Source: Salegentibacter maritimus (GTDB lineage Bacteria > Bacteroidota > Bacteroidia > Flavobacteriales > Flavobacteriaceae). Taken from it: a stretch of DNA of 64,000 nt. Below the pieces are notes generated by a model. It was given only the letters and a program-made list of their open reading frames with translations, was not told where the DNA came from and ran no database searches. Location: contig NZ_JAEHOK010000016.1 of NCBI RefSeq assembly GCF_016236915.1, positions 34,978-98,977 on the forward strand, read 5' to 3'. Of the stretch, positions 1 through 10,341 are shown one piece after another; position 1 is the first letter of the stretch, and the number at the start of each line of letters is the position of its first letter. The translations under genes were made by a program, and so were the position numbers.

Positions 1-1805
1 TTAAGGTTTTTTAAAGCTTCTACTTCTAAAAAACCATTTCCTATAAAGTTATAATTTTCAGAATTATTTTTATGCTGTAACCTTGCTATTGGACTGGGCT
101 CAAAGGTTGGGAAACCATATTGAAAATCTGGTAATGGAATAAGGTTAGCATCGTCTCCACGATACGGAAAATCTGGACGCGCAACAATATTGGCAGTATT
201 GACATTGTATTGGCCGTCTTGTGAACCTTCTCCAGATTCTGCTTTATTATAGCCAAGATTTAAGGACACACCGGTACTAATCCTTTCGGTAATTTTGGTA
301 TTAACGGCTGCCCGGGTGTTATAAAGTTTAAACTCATCATTAATTATCAATCCTTCCTGATCACTTCCGGAAATCCCAAAAGTATAGTTCGTATTTTCAC
401 TACCTCCACTAATTCCAAAATTCAATTGATTAGTAAGGGCAAAATCCCGATAAACTTCATCGTTATAATTAATATCGGCATCTCCAAATTGCGCATCTAT
501 AAGTCCGTTATAAGAGAAACCTCCAGTAGTGGGATCAAAAGGCACATCGGCCAAATTCCCCAGGTCGAAACCATAAAAGAATGGTACACGGCCCTGGTTT
601 ACCGCTTCAACACTATTAGAAATTAGTTGGTCGTAAAAGTTTTTATATTGTGTAGCATTTAATGAGGTTAAGGTATTTATAGGTTTTGCGATGGTTGTAT
701 TGTAACTAAAATCAATTTGAGGCTTTTGGTTATTTTCGGCCGATTTTGTTTTTACAATCACCACCCCATTGGCTCCTCTGGAACCATAAATAGCCGTGGC
801 AGCAGCATCTTTTAAAATATCGATACTTTCAATATTATCTGGACTAATAGCCAATAAAGGGTTGCTGGTTCCTCCGGTAAAAGTGCCCGGCAAGGCATCT
901 ATATTAAAAGGTACTCCATCTATTACATATAATGGTTGGTTTAAGCTTCCGGATAAGGGAGAAGTATAACCTCTCACATTTAAACGAATAGGTGCACCGG
1001 GGCGACCTGTATTTTGAGATACCTGTACCCCCTTTGCCAAACCACCCAGGGCACGATCAAAACCTATGGTACCGGTTGAAGTATTCTCTATATCTCCCGA
1101 ATTAATAGAAGAAACAGCCCCGGAAACTGAGCTGCGTTTTTGTTTTCCATACCCAATTAATACCACCTGGTTTAGCTCGCCTAAGTCTGGCTTTAACTGC
1201 ATATTTAAAGTAGTACTTCCGTTAAGTGCTACTTCTACTTTTTGAAAGCCCAGGTAAGAAAAAATTAATGTTTGCTCAAGATCCTGGACTCTTAAACGGT
1301 ATTCACCGTTTTCATTGGTGGCAGTACCCATATTAGAAGCTTTTTCAATAACGGCCACACCATATAACGGTGAACCGGCTTCATCTGTCACTTTACCCGT
1401 CACCACAAACTCCTGTGCCTTAATTGTGGAGTCTTCAGTTTGTGACTGAGCCCTGGAAATAATAATTTGATTTTCAAAAACCTGATAAGAATTACTTGTG
1501 CCTTGAAATAAATACTTTAAAACTGCACTAAGTTTTTCTTTATCTACATCTAACGTAAGTCTTCTTGCCGGGTTTAGTTCTTCCTGATTGTAAAAAAACC
1601 TGTAGTTGGTTTGGTTTTCAATAGCATTAAAAACCTCTAGCATACTAGCGTTGGTAAGGTGAATATCTACATTCACATCTTGAGCATAGGTACCGGCTTT
1701 AATTTGAAAGAAACAAAAAATAAATAGAAAATAGGTGAGCTTCATCTTTAAATCGGGTTTCAGCAATACATGAGGAAATCCCTTTAAATTAAATGGTTTT
1801 TTCAT
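1..1805 (-). CDS. SusC-like TonB-dependent receptor with STN domain (3' end outside window)
   Basis: This is an outer-membrane, TonB-dependent nutrient receptor of the SusC/RagA type. The frame is open from an ATG at 1805 to the left edge, about 601 codons, so the C-terminal part of the barrel is missing. In order it shows a signal peptide ending near TYAQD, an STN (secretin/TonB N-terminal) domain, a carboxypeptidase-regulatory-like domain (VTGKVTDEAGSPL), the TonB-linked motif region around VLIGYGKQKR, and the plug with NQPLYVIDG and IYGSRGANGVV. An STN domain is the hallmark of receptors that signal to a FecR-type anti-sigma factor, and such a gene lies 100 bp upstream on the same strand. 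The substrate cannot be told because the partner SusD gene is outside the window. Confidence 0.93.
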   Translation of the reverse strand, partial: MKKPFNLKGFPHVLLKPDLKMKLTYFLFIFCFFQIKAGTYAQDVNVDIHLTNASMLEVFNAIENQTNYRFFYNQEELNPARRLTLDVDKEKLSAVLKYLFQGTSNSYQVFENQIIISRAQSQTEDSTIKAQEFVVTGKVTDEAGSPLYGVAVIEKASNMGTATNENGEYRLRVQDLEQTLIFSYLGFQKVEVALNGSTTLNMQLKPDLGELNQVVLIGYGKQKRSSVSGAVSSINSGDIENTSTGTIGFDRALGGLAKGVQVSQNTGRPGAPIRLNVRGYTSPLSGSLNQPLYVIDGVPFNIDALPGTFTGGTSNPLLAISPDNIESIDILKDAAATAIYGSRGANGVVIVKTKSAENNQKPQIDFSYNTTIAKPINTLTSLNATQYKNFYDQLISNSVEAVNQGRVPFFYGFDLGNLADVPFDPTTGGFSYNGLIDAQFGDADINYNDEVYRDFALTNQLNFGISGGSENTNYTFGISGSDQEGLIINDEFKLYNTRAAVNTKITERISTGVSLNLGYNKAESGEGSQDGQYNVNTANIVARPDFPYRGDDANLIPLPDFQYGFPTFEPSPIARLQHKNNSENYNFIGNGFLEVEALKNL

Positions 1806-1906
1806 AATTTTGATAAGATTTAGTTAGTCAATTTCTAGGTTAGTTAAATCGTTTTTAAAGGGATGTTGGCGCATCCCTTTTTTATAAGAATATTTACATA
1901 CACTAT

Positions 1907-3010
1907 TTAAGGTTTGGTTATTACAATCTTGTTTTCAATCTTCTTGTAATTAAAAGCTTTATACTTTTGAAAAGTTTGTAAGACCTGGTCTATACTTTCA
2001 GTCTCAAAACTTCCACTAATTTTTATATCATTAAGAGCTTCATATCTATTATCAATAACTACATTAAACTTTCTTTCCAACTTATTCTTTATCACTTCAA
2101 AAGAATCGTTTATAAAAATAATATTGCCATCTATCCAGGCCAGGTATTTATCAGGGTTCACATTAGAAACCTTCATTTTCCCACCGGTTATCTCGGCAAG
2201 TTGATTAGGACGTAATATCACCGATTCTTCTGATAATGTTGGAACTGCCGAAACCTTTCCCGAAACAAGCAATGCTTTGGTTTTCTGATCGTTTTCGTAT
2301 GCAGTAACATTAAATTGCGTACCCAAAACTTCTATTTGCATTTGACTTGTAGAAACTAAAAAAGGCCTAAGACTATCGTGGGCAACTTTAAAATAAGCCT
2401 CTCCTTTTAAGAATACCTCTCTATTACCTTCATCAAGAAATGCTACCGGATATTTTAACTCTGTGCCCGCATTAAGAATTATTTCTGAACCATCGGTTAA
2501 CGGTAGCTCAAAAGTTTTCCCAAAAGGAACTCTTAAAGTATTATACTGTAACTCGTTGGCCGTACTTATGGTGTTATCTTTATACACCAGTTTATGTTTT
2601 TCGTCTTTAACAATCCTTGATTTTCCCGAAGAAAAAATCTCTTTATCACCATCTATCACCTCCAGAGTACCATCTTCTAACTCTAAGGTAATCTGGTTAG
2701 ACTGCCTAACATTATTAACTCCATTGGTGCTATAATAGATAAAGAGTGCACCCAGTATAATGGCTGCGAACACAGCTGCATATTTTAAGAAAGAAAAATT
2801 TCTTTTTACGGATTTTTGCTTTTTAATACCACCTATAACCTGGGGTGCTTTATTTTGCTGTGGAGCAAAGTTTCGATCTATTAAATATTGTGTTTTCACG
2901 AAAGACTTATAGGTATTCCTATTTTTTTCATCTTCCAACCACTTGTTGAGCTTTTCAATTTCCATTGAAGAAGCTTCATTATTCAAATATTTTATTATGA
3001 TCTTTTCCAT
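1907..3010 (-). CDS. FecR-family anti-sigma factor
   Basis: This is an inner-membrane anti-sigma factor that should receive the signal from the STN domain of the SusC-like receptor downstream and release the divergent ECF sigma factor. The protein has 367 residues: a cytoplasmic N-terminal region (1-75), one membrane segment at about 77-93 (YAAVFAAIILGALFIYY), a periplasmic FecR domain in the middle (PFGKTFELPLTDGSEIILNAG) and a C-terminal DUF4974-type domain that resembles an STN fold (about 295-367). Length and order are usual for Bacteroidota FecR proteins. It starts 95 bp from the divergent sigma gene, so one control region serves both. Confidence 0.93.
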   Translation of the reverse strand: MEKIIIKYLNNEASSMEIEKLNKWLEDEKNRNTYKSFVKTQYLIDRNFAPQQNKAPQVIGGIKKQKSVKRNFSFLKYAAVFAAIILGALFIYYSTNGVNNVRQSNQITLELEDGTLEVIDGDKEIFSSGKSRIVKDEKHKLVYKDNTISTANELQYNTLRVPFGKTFELPLTDGSEIILNAGTELKYPVAFLDEGNREVFLKGEAYFKVAHDSLRPFLVSTSQMQIEVLGTQFNVTAYENDQKTKALLVSGKVSAVPTLSEESVILRPNQLAEITGGKMKVSNVNPDKYLAWIDGNIIFINDSFEVIKNKLERKFNVVIDNRYEALNDIKISGSFETESIDQVLQTFQKYKAFNYKKIENKIVITKP

Positions 3011-3105
3011 ATCTATAGCTATGATGATTTTTATCTTATTTACCCTTAACTTTTTTTTAATTATTTTTTAATATACATATCTTGCCCTAAATTTTAACCT
3101 TATAA

Positions 3106-3684
3106 ATGAACAATAGAGATTTCTCACAAGCACTTAAAGATGGTGATGCACTTGCTTATGGCCGCTTGTTCGAGAAACACTACCAACCGCTGTGTGCCTA
3201 TATTAAATCCTACACCCAGGATTGGGATACAGCACAAGAGATTGTTCAATCTACATTTATTGTTATATGGCAAAAAAGGGAAACATTAGATATTAATATT
3301 TCTCTTAAAAGTTATTTATACAAAACTGCATATAATTCTTTTCTGCAAATGCAGCGCGTCAATAAAAAGCAAGACAAATTATCGCAAAGGCTAAAAGAAG
3401 AAGCACTAAGAGAAGAAATATCTGTAGATGAAGAATTACAAGAAAGAAAAATTAAAAAACTTAGAGAAGTTATTGAAAAACTTCCTAGCCGATGCAAACA
3501 GGTTTTAGAACTAAAACAGCAAGGCTATAAGTACAAAGAAATTGCTGAAAAATTGGAGCTATCAGTTAAATCGGTGGAATCTCAAATGCGAATTGCCTAT
3601 CAAAAAATAAGAGAAGAGTTTAAAGAAGACCCCTTATTCCTTATCATCATACTTAAAACACTTCAGTTTTCAGATCCCCTATAA
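3106..3684 (+). CDS. RNA polymerase ECF sigma-70 factor
   Basis: This is an extracytoplasmic-function sigma factor of 192 residues. Region 2 is visible near the N-terminus (about 20-80, with the CAYIKSYTQDWDTAQEIVQ and FIVIWQKRE signatures). Region 4 lies near the C-terminus (about 120-175, LPSRCKQVLELKQQGYKYKE followed by a helix-turn-helix around EIAEKLELSVKSVESQM). It is divergent from the FecR-like gene, which is the usual Bacteroidota arrangement for receptor-FecR-sigma signalling. The likely target is the FecR/SusC operon at the left edge, which is an inference from position only. A weak -7-like match, TATCTTGC, lies at 3078-3085. Confidence 0.93.
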   Translation: MNNRDFSQALKDGDALAYGRLFEKHYQPLCAYIKSYTQDWDTAQEIVQSTFIVIWQKRETLDINISLKSYLYKTAYNSFLQMQRVNKKQDKLSQRLKEEALREEISVDEELQERKIKKLREVIEKLPSRCKQVLELKQQGYKYKEIAEKLELSVKSVESQMRIAYQKIREEFKEDPLFLIIILKTLQFSDPL

Positions 3685-4072
3685 ACTCATTTATCTTTTC
3701 TAATTAGGTTTTCTCCAAAATTTTAGATTAAACCTAAAACAATAACGACAATTCTAAAGCTAATATTGCTTTTTTTATATCCCAAAGCTTTCAAATAGAA
3801 TACATTTTACACAAAACTTCTAAGATTTAAAGCACCACAACACACTTTCACAACACATTCATTTAAAGACTTTTAAATTCATATAGGATAAATAAAATCT
3901 GATTTTCAAATATCACATTTATTGTTTTAACAATATATTAACATTTATTTCACAATGGTTTTTAGGTGTTCTAGCCTCATAGGGCTGTAATACAGGTTTA
4001 GAAATAAATGGACCATGGTATTTATTTCACCTGAAATTAAATATTTCCTTATCACCCCTAAAACTTTAAAAT
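3685..4072. other. Intergenic region, no gene seen
   Basis: This 388-bp AT-rich spacer separates the sigma factor from the M16 peptidase cluster. I see no convincing open frame. A short inverted repeat (TTAGGTTT/AAACCTAA, 3704-3711 and 3730-3737) lies just after the sigma gene and could be a weak terminator, but it lacks a run of T. The 3' half should contain the promoter of the peptidase-dsbD-aminotransferase cluster, but no clear TAnnTTTG box was found. Confidence 0.5.
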
Positions 4073-6812
4073 ATGAAGCAAGGTTTTTTTAGAATTTGCA
4101 CTTACATCTTTCTTTTTAGCTTTTTTACCAGCTATGCGCAAGAGAGCAAATTCCAACACCTAAAGTCTCTTGGAGGCATAGAAGAATACAATTATAAACC
4201 TAACGATCTACAGGTTTTACTATACCAGGATCCAAGCTGCTCCTGTAGTAACGGTTCAAATCACCTACCATGTGGGGTCTAAACACGAAGTTCCCGGCAA
4301 TACCGGCTCTACCCACTTATTAGAACATTTAATGTTTAAAGGAACTCCCAAATACAACCCCAAAACCATAACAGTAACCAATGTTTTACAAAATATTGGC
4401 GCTAATCTTAATGCTACCACCTGGAATGACAGAACCAATTATTACGAAACCATTCCAAGCGATTATTTAGAGCTGGCTATTGAAGTAGAGGCCGATCGCA
4501 TGCGAAATGCTTTATTACTACCAGAAGATAAAGAAGCAGAAATGACGGTAGTGAGAAACGAATTTGAGCAGGGAGAAAACAATCCTAATAGTATTCTTTC
4601 CAAAGAAATATGGGCTACAGCGTTTATGGCGCATCCTTATCATCATTCTACGATTGGCTGGAAATCTGACATTGAAAACGCGCCAAACGAAAAATTAAGA
4701 GAGTTCTACGACACTTATTATTGGCCAAATAACGCAACACTTTCTATTATTGGCGATTTCGAGAAAGAAGAAGTTTTTGAACTAGTTGATAAATATTTTG
4801 GTCCAATAGCTAAAGCTCCACATGAATTTCCGCAGCCCTATACTGAAGAGCCAGAACAAACAGGTCCAAGACAAATAACGGTTAAAAAACCGAGACAAAC
4901 CGGTGTAGTGATGACAGCCTTTAAGGTTCCGGGAAGAATGCACGAAGATCACGCTGCTTTGGGCGTGTTGAATATGGTTCTTACCAATGGAGCTTCTGCT
5001 ATTTTAAACAAAAAATTTACAGACAACGGCAAAGCCCTTTATGCTTACAGCCAGCTTAGTAATTTTAAAGATCACAACTTAATGTCTATCGGGTTAGGCT
5101 TAGCCCCCGATTTTGGTCACGAGGAAGCAAAAAAGGAAATTCGTTCACTTGTTGACAGCATTAAAACAAATAGCGTGGCCCAGGAAGCTATTAACCGGGT
5201 AGTATCGGCAACCGTAGCCAATAACAAAATGAGCAGAGATGGCTCTTTTGCAATTGCAGGAGCATTAAATGAAGCCATTGCCGTAGGCGACTGGACCGAC
5301 TATATTAACAGGGTTAAAAAATTAAAGCAAGTAACTCCTGAAGATGTAAAAAGAGTTGCCAACAAATATCTAAACATAGACCAAAGCACTACCGGGTTCT
5401 TTATTCCGAAAAATAAAACAGCTGGTAATGAGCAAGCAGAAAATAAAGCTGAGGCTTTCCAGGAAGATTACAACAATCATTTATACTACAGAAACCCAAA
5501 AACAGCTCAAAAGGAGCAAACAAACGCAACTAACCTGGATTTTACGCCAGGCAAAAAGAAAGAGGCGTTTAAATACAAAAGGCAACAAGTTAAGGGAATT
5601 GACCTGGTAACGGTAAAGACTGCCGTTAATGATTTTATTACCGTAACCGGAAGTTTTAATGCAGGTGAAGCATCAACCGAAAAAAGTAACCTTGCATCTA
5701 TCACCGCTGCTATGCTATCAAAAGGGACTGCAACCAAAGACAAATACGAGTTTTCGGCAGCTCTTGAAAAAATGGGAACCAATATCAGTTTCTATTCAGG
5801 AGATTTTAAAACCGGGTTCTATTTTAAAACACTTAATTCCAATGCAAATTCGGTTATCCAATTACTTGCAGAGGCCTTATACGAGCCCGCATTTAAAGAA
5901 GATGAACTGGAGTTGCTAAAGAAGCAATATGTTGGTAATTTAAAAAACAGATTGGACGATCCCGGCACCCTGGCACAAATTGAATTGGTGCAAACTATTT
6001 ATCCTGAAAATCATCCAAATTATTCCAAATCTCTTGAAGCACAAATAAAGGATATAGAAAGCATCACATTAAAAGATGTTAAGGCTTTTCATAAAGCAAA
6101 TTATATAGACACGCCAATTCAAATGGTAATTGTGGGAGATGTTAACGAAACCGAAACCATTAGTGCTTTAAAAGAAAGTTTTCCGGCATCGGCCAAAAAA
6201 GGTACTGCCCTAAACTATCCTGCCAAAGCGGTAAAAAACAAGAAAGAAATCACAAAAACCATTCAGGTACCCGAAAAGCCAAGTGCTACATTAACTATTG
6301 CACAATATACCGGCCTTACTAAAAATGATCCCGATTATTTAGCGATGAAATTAGGCACCTATGCTTTAGGAGGAGGTTTTGCCGGCCGACTAATGCAGGA
6401 AGTAAGAGATAAAGAAGGTCTTACCTACGGTATTTACGCCAACCAGTCCAGTAATACTTTTACAGATGGTTATTGGCTGGTAAATGCTTCTTTTAACCCA
6501 GGCTTGATAGAAAAAGGAGAGGAATCAAGCTTTAGGGAAATAAATAAGTGGATTAAAAATGGGATTACCAAAGAAGAACTTCAGAATAAAAAAACAAATA
6601 TAATTGGTTCTTTTAAAGTTTCCCTTTCCACAACCGGAGGTATGGCGAATACTATTTTAACATACCTACAGGAAGGAAAAGACCCTTCTTATATTGCTAC
6701 CTACCCAAAAGAGATTGAAAAATTAAGCTTAAAAGAGGTGAATAAGGCAATTAAAAAATACATTAAGCCAGAACAGTTTATTATTATCAAATCTGGCTCT
6801 TTTAAAGAATAA
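4073..6812 (+). pseudogene. M16 zinc metallopeptidase, split by a frameshift near 4238
   Basis: This is a secreted M16 (insulinase/pitrilysin) peptidase with two M16 halves. The first frame (4073-4282) carries the ATG, a signal peptide (IFLFSFFTSYAQ) and the opening LQVLLYQDPS of the peptidase. The second frame continues directly with PVVTVQITYHVGSKHEVPGN and runs to 6812. The two join if one base is removed: an extra T at about 4238, between AGC and GCT. The inverted zinc motif HLLEH (nt 4314-4328) and the downstream acidic residues (EMTVVRNEFEQGENNP) are intact. The C-terminal half carries the R/Y pair region (EVRDKEGLTYGIY). The ATG at 4272 lies inside the conserved region and is not a natural start. 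Either the gene is inactivated or there is a sequencing error. It is followed at 7 bp by dsbD. Confidence 0.85.
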
Positions 6813-6819
6813 ATAAATT

Positions 6820-8853
6820 ATGATTCTTAAACTTAGCAACAGGTTTTTCAAAAGAGGTGTAAAGTATTTACTATTTCTCATTTTACTTATATCAGCAAAA
6901 GTAGATGCCCAAATCTATGATCCGGTTAATTGGTCTACAAGCGTAGAAAAAATATCGGAGACCGAGTTTGAATTAGTCATCAATGCTCAAATAGAACCGG
7001 GCTGGCATTTGTATTCTCAGCAAGTGCCAGAAAATGGGCCCATTCCAACAAGCTTTAGTTATGAGCCGGATGCGGGTTATGAGCTAGTAGGAAACACCCT
7101 GGAAGAGGAAGGTCGCACCATAAACGATCCTGTCTTTAACATGGTAATCACCTTTTTTGAAAACCAGGCTGAGTTTAGACAAAGAATCAAATTAACAAAC
7201 AAAAGTTTAAAAAGTATACAGGGGGAAGTAGCCTTTATGGTATGTGATGATGAACGCTGCCTCCCTCCTACTTATGTAGACCTGGAGTTTAATCTTTCTA
7301 AGAGTGTTCCTCTTACCTTGAATACCGGTAATGAAATAACAAAAGAACAGGAAAGTCAGGTTTCCAAACCTAAAAAATCTTCAGAAACTGCCATTGCAGA
7401 TACCAGAAAACAAAAGAAAAAGGGTTTATGGACCATTTTTATTATCGCTTTCTTTTCAGGTTTTGCAGCTTTGCTTACCCCCTGTGTTTTTCCTATGATC
7501 CCCATGACGGTTAGTTTTTTTACAAAACAAAGTAGAACCCGGGCCAAAGGCATAAAAAATGCTCTTATCTATGGTGTTTCTATCATTGTAATTTACCTTT
7601 TTTTAGGTGGAATTGTTACCTGGATTTTTGGTGCAAGTGCTTTAAATGCCTTATCCACTAACGTTTGGTTTAACCTCATCTTTTTTATCATTCTTGTTAT
7701 TTTTGCCATCTCCTTTTTAGGAGCTTTTGAAATTATGTTACCTAATTCCTGGGCGAATAAAGTAGATAAACAAGCCGATAAAGGCGGAATTATAGGCATT
7801 TTCTTTATGGGCTTAGCCCTGGCTATCGTATCATTTTCCTGTACAGGGCCCATTGTAGGAACCCTTTTGGTAGAAGCTGCCTCTAAAGGCGGAATTGCAC
7901 CTTTTGTAGGTATGTTTGGTTTTTCACTTGCCCTGGCATTGCCATTTGCCCTATTTGCTGCTTTTCCCGGCTGGTTAAATTCCCTTCCAAAATCGGGAGG
8001 CTGGCTCAATACGGTAAAAGTAGTACTGGGATTCCTGGAACTCGCGCTAGCATTTAAATTTCTTTCTAATGCCGATTTGGTGTTACAATTACACTGGTTG
8101 GAACGTGAGATTTTTCTTGCCATTTGGATTACTATTTTTGGTGCTATGGCTTTTTACCTGTTCGGAAAAATTAAATTACCGCATGACTCTCCTCTAGACC
8201 ACATTTCAGTAGGAAGACTTAGTTTAGGTTTGCTGGTTATGGCCTTTACCATTTACATGATCCCGGGCTTATGGGGTGCACCTTTACAATTAATTAGCGG
8301 ATTTCTGCCGGCAATGAATTATAGTGAATCTCCTTATGGTGTTGGATATACCAAATTAGGTAGTGGAGCAACAGGAGTTACAGAAAAAGATTTCCCCGAT
8401 GGTGCCCATTTAGGACCGCATGATATTCTATCTTTTACAGACTATGAAAAAGGATTGGCCTATGCCAAACAAGTAAATAAACCGGTAATGATAGATTTTA
8501 CAGGACATGCCTGTGTAAATTGCCGAAAAATGGAAGAACGTGTATGGAGCGATCCTGCAATTCTACAAATTCTAAAAAATGATATTGTACTCATTTCGCT
8601 TTATGTAGATGACAAACGAAAATTACCGGAAGACGAAAATATTATTTCAGAAATAAGTGGAAAAAAATTAAAGTATATTGGCCAGAAATGGAGTGAATTT
8701 CAAACCCTAAGATATAAAGCAAATGCACAACCTTTTTATGTGCTTATGGATTTAGAAGAACGTAACTTACTGGATCCCGTTGGGTACACTCCAGATATTG
8801 AGGAATACCTAAATTGGCTAAAAAAAGGAGTTAAAAAATTTCAAGAAAAATAG
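6820..8853 (+). CDS. dsbD: Thiol:disulfide interchange protein DsbD
   Basis: This inner-membrane protein passes reducing power from cytoplasmic thioredoxin to periplasmic thiol proteins. The 677 residues show the full three-part DsbD layout. After a signal peptide ending at about residue 30 comes an N-terminal immunoglobulin-like alpha domain with the Cys142/Cys147 pair (CDDERC). The membrane beta domain (about 200-490) has its two cysteines in LLTPCVFPMIP and SFSCTGPIVG. The C-terminal thioredoxin-like gamma domain (about 540-677) has the redox motif CVNC (about 565-568). The charged linker before the membrane domain is lysine-rich. It starts 7 bp after the M16 peptidase and ends 6 bp before the aminotransferase gene, so the three are probably co-transcribed. 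Confidence 0.95.
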   Translation: MILKLSNRFFKRGVKYLLFLILLISAKVDAQIYDPVNWSTSVEKISETEFELVINAQIEPGWHLYSQQVPENGPIPTSFSYEPDAGYELVGNTLEEEGRTINDPVFNMVITFFENQAEFRQRIKLTNKSLKSIQGEVAFMVCDDERCLPPTYVDLEFNLSKSVPLTLNTGNEITKEQESQVSKPKKSSETAIADTRKQKKKGLWTIFIIAFFSGFAALLTPCVFPMIPMTVSFFTKQSRTRAKGIKNALIYGVSIIVIYLFLGGIVTWIFGASALNALSTNVWFNLIFFIILVIFAISFLGAFEIMLPNSWANKVDKQADKGGIIGIFFMGLALAIVSFSCTGPIVGTLLVEAASKGGIAPFVGMFGFSLALALPFALFAAFPGWLNSLPKSGGWLNTVKVVLGFLELALAFKFLSNADLVLQLHWLEREIFLAIWITIFGAMAFYLFGKIKLPHDSPLDHISVGRLSLGLLVMAFTIYMIPGLWGAPLQLISGFLPAMNYSESPYGVGYTKLGSGATGVTEKDFPDGAHLGPHDILSFTDYEKGLAYAKQVNKPVMIDFTGHACVNCRKMEERVWSDPAILQILKNDIVLISLYVDDKRKLPEDENIISEISGKKLKYIGQKWSEFQTLRYKANAQPFYVLMDLEERNLLDPVGYTPDIEEYLNWLKKGVKKFQEK

Positions 8854-8859
8854 TTCAGC

Positions 8860-10341
8860 ATGGAATCAACAGTTAATGTTATTAAAAACAGTAAACTGGA
8901 ACAACAATTCGCAGAGTTTCGCAATAACACCATAGGTAACGATTGCAGCTTTTATACAGATTACGGAAAACAAAACCTGCTTTATGCCGATTGGATTGCC
9001 AGTGGCCGCTTATACCAACCTATTGAAGATATTATTTGTAATAAAGTTGGCCCCATGATGGCCAACACCCACTCTTTCTCTAGCGAAAGCGGAAAAAACA
9101 CAACTTATCTTTATCATGAAGCTCGTAAAATTATAAAAACGCATGTAAATGCGAACAATGAAGATATATTGGTCACCACAGGCACAGGAATGACCGGTGC
9201 CCTAAGAAAATTACAACGCATTTTATCTTTGGATAAAACCCCGGAAACGCAGGCAGAAAAAGATCGCCCTGTAGTTTTTATAAGTCATATGGAGCATCAT
9301 TCAAATCAGGTATGCTGGTATGAAACCAATGCAGAGGTGGTTATTATTCCGCCCGGAAAAAATAATCTTATTGATCCAAAAATTTTAGAACTTGAATTAG
9401 AGAAATATAAAAACCGAAAACTAAAAATAGGCTCCTTTACAGCCTGTTCTAACGTTACCGGTGTCATTACTCCCTACCACGAATTAGCAAAAATTATGCA
9501 TCGCTATAATGGCTATTGCTTTGTAGATTTTGCTGCTTCGGCGCCTTATGTAGCGATAGACATGCACCCTGAAGCAAAAGAAGAAAAATTGGACGCTATT
9601 TTCTTTTCTCCTCATAAATTTCTTGGAGGGCCTGGGGCTTGTGGAGTGCTTATTTATAATGAAAACTTACAGCAAAACAGCATTCCCGATAATCCGGGAG
9701 GTGGTAATGTAAAATGGACCAATCCCTGGGGAAAATATGCTTATTCCCAAGAACTGGAGGTTCGGGAAGATGGAGGCACCCCAGGAATTTTGCAGGTAAT
9801 GCGGGCCGCATTAGCCATAAGCTTAAAAGAGAAAATGAATACGCAACGTATGAAACTTCGGGAAAAAGAACTTTTAGAGCTTTTTTACGATAATGTTGCT
9901 AACATTCCCCAAGTGCTTCTTTTGGGTAATAAAGAAAATGATCAAATTGGTTGTGTTTCTTTAAACCTCGAAGGTTTTCATTATAACCTGGTTGTTCGCT
10001 TACTAAACGATAGATTTGGGATTCAGGTTCGTGGAGGTTGGTCTTGTGCCAGTACTTATGCTCATTATTTATTTGAAATAGATAAAAATCATTCAAAAAA
10101 AATTAGCACGGGAATAGCCCAAAAAAATCTAGAAGAAAAACCGGGCTGGGTACGTATTTCACTCCATCCAATTATGACCAATGAAGAAGTTCTATATATT
10201 GTAGATGCCCTAAAAAAAGTTATTACAAATAAAACTGTTTGGGAGAAAGACTATAGATACAATCCCGCAACAAATGAGTTTGACCGCATCGAGAAATCGA
10301 ACATAGAACTACCCGATTTCAATAAAATTCTAAGCTTATAA
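8860..10341 (+). CDS. Class V aminotransferase (cysteine desulfurase/selenocysteine lyase-like)
   Basis: This is a PLP-dependent fold-type I enzyme of the class V aminotransferase family, 493 residues. The PLP-binding lysine is Lys253 in FFSPHKFLGGPG, preceded by the cofactor-binding aspartate in CFVDFAASAP and the histidine in the HMEHHSNQ segment. A cysteine lies in GGWSCASTYAHYLF near the position of the catalytic loop cysteine of SufS/Csd enzymes. The protein is about 80-90 residues longer than standard SufS or NifS, with an extended C-terminus. No suf or isc genes are nearby, so a general Fe-S role is not indicated. It is third in the cluster after the peptidase and dsbD, and sulfur chemistry would suit a neighbour of DsbD. 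The exact substrate is unknown. Confidence 0.85.
   Translation: MESTVNVIKNSKLEQQFAEFRNNTIGNDCSFYTDYGKQNLLYADWIASGRLYQPIEDIICNKVGPMMANTHSFSSESGKNTTYLYHEARKIIKTHVNANNEDILVTTGTGMTGALRKLQRILSLDKTPETQAEKDRPVVFISHMEHHSNQVCWYETNAEVVIIPPGKNNLIDPKILELELEKYKNRKLKIGSFTACSNVTGVITPYHELAKIMHRYNGYCFVDFAASAPYVAIDMHPEAKEEKLDAIFFSPHKFLGGPGACGVLIYNENLQQNSIPDNPGGGNVKWTNPWGKYAYSQELEVREDGGTPGILQVMRAALAISLKEKMNTQRMKLREKELLELFYDNVANIPQVLLLGNKENDQIGCVSLNLEGFHYNLVVRLLNDRFGIQVRGGWSCASTYAHYLFEIDKNHSKKISTGIAQKNLEEKPGWVRISLHPIMTNEEVLYIVDALKKVITNKTVWEKDYRYNPATNEFDRIEKSNIELPDFNKILSL

Noticed and set aside
4272..4300. ATG at 4272 as the start of the M16 peptidase
   Set aside because: It is inside the conserved YHVGSKHEV segment just before the zinc motif. 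The signal peptide is encoded upstream in another frame.
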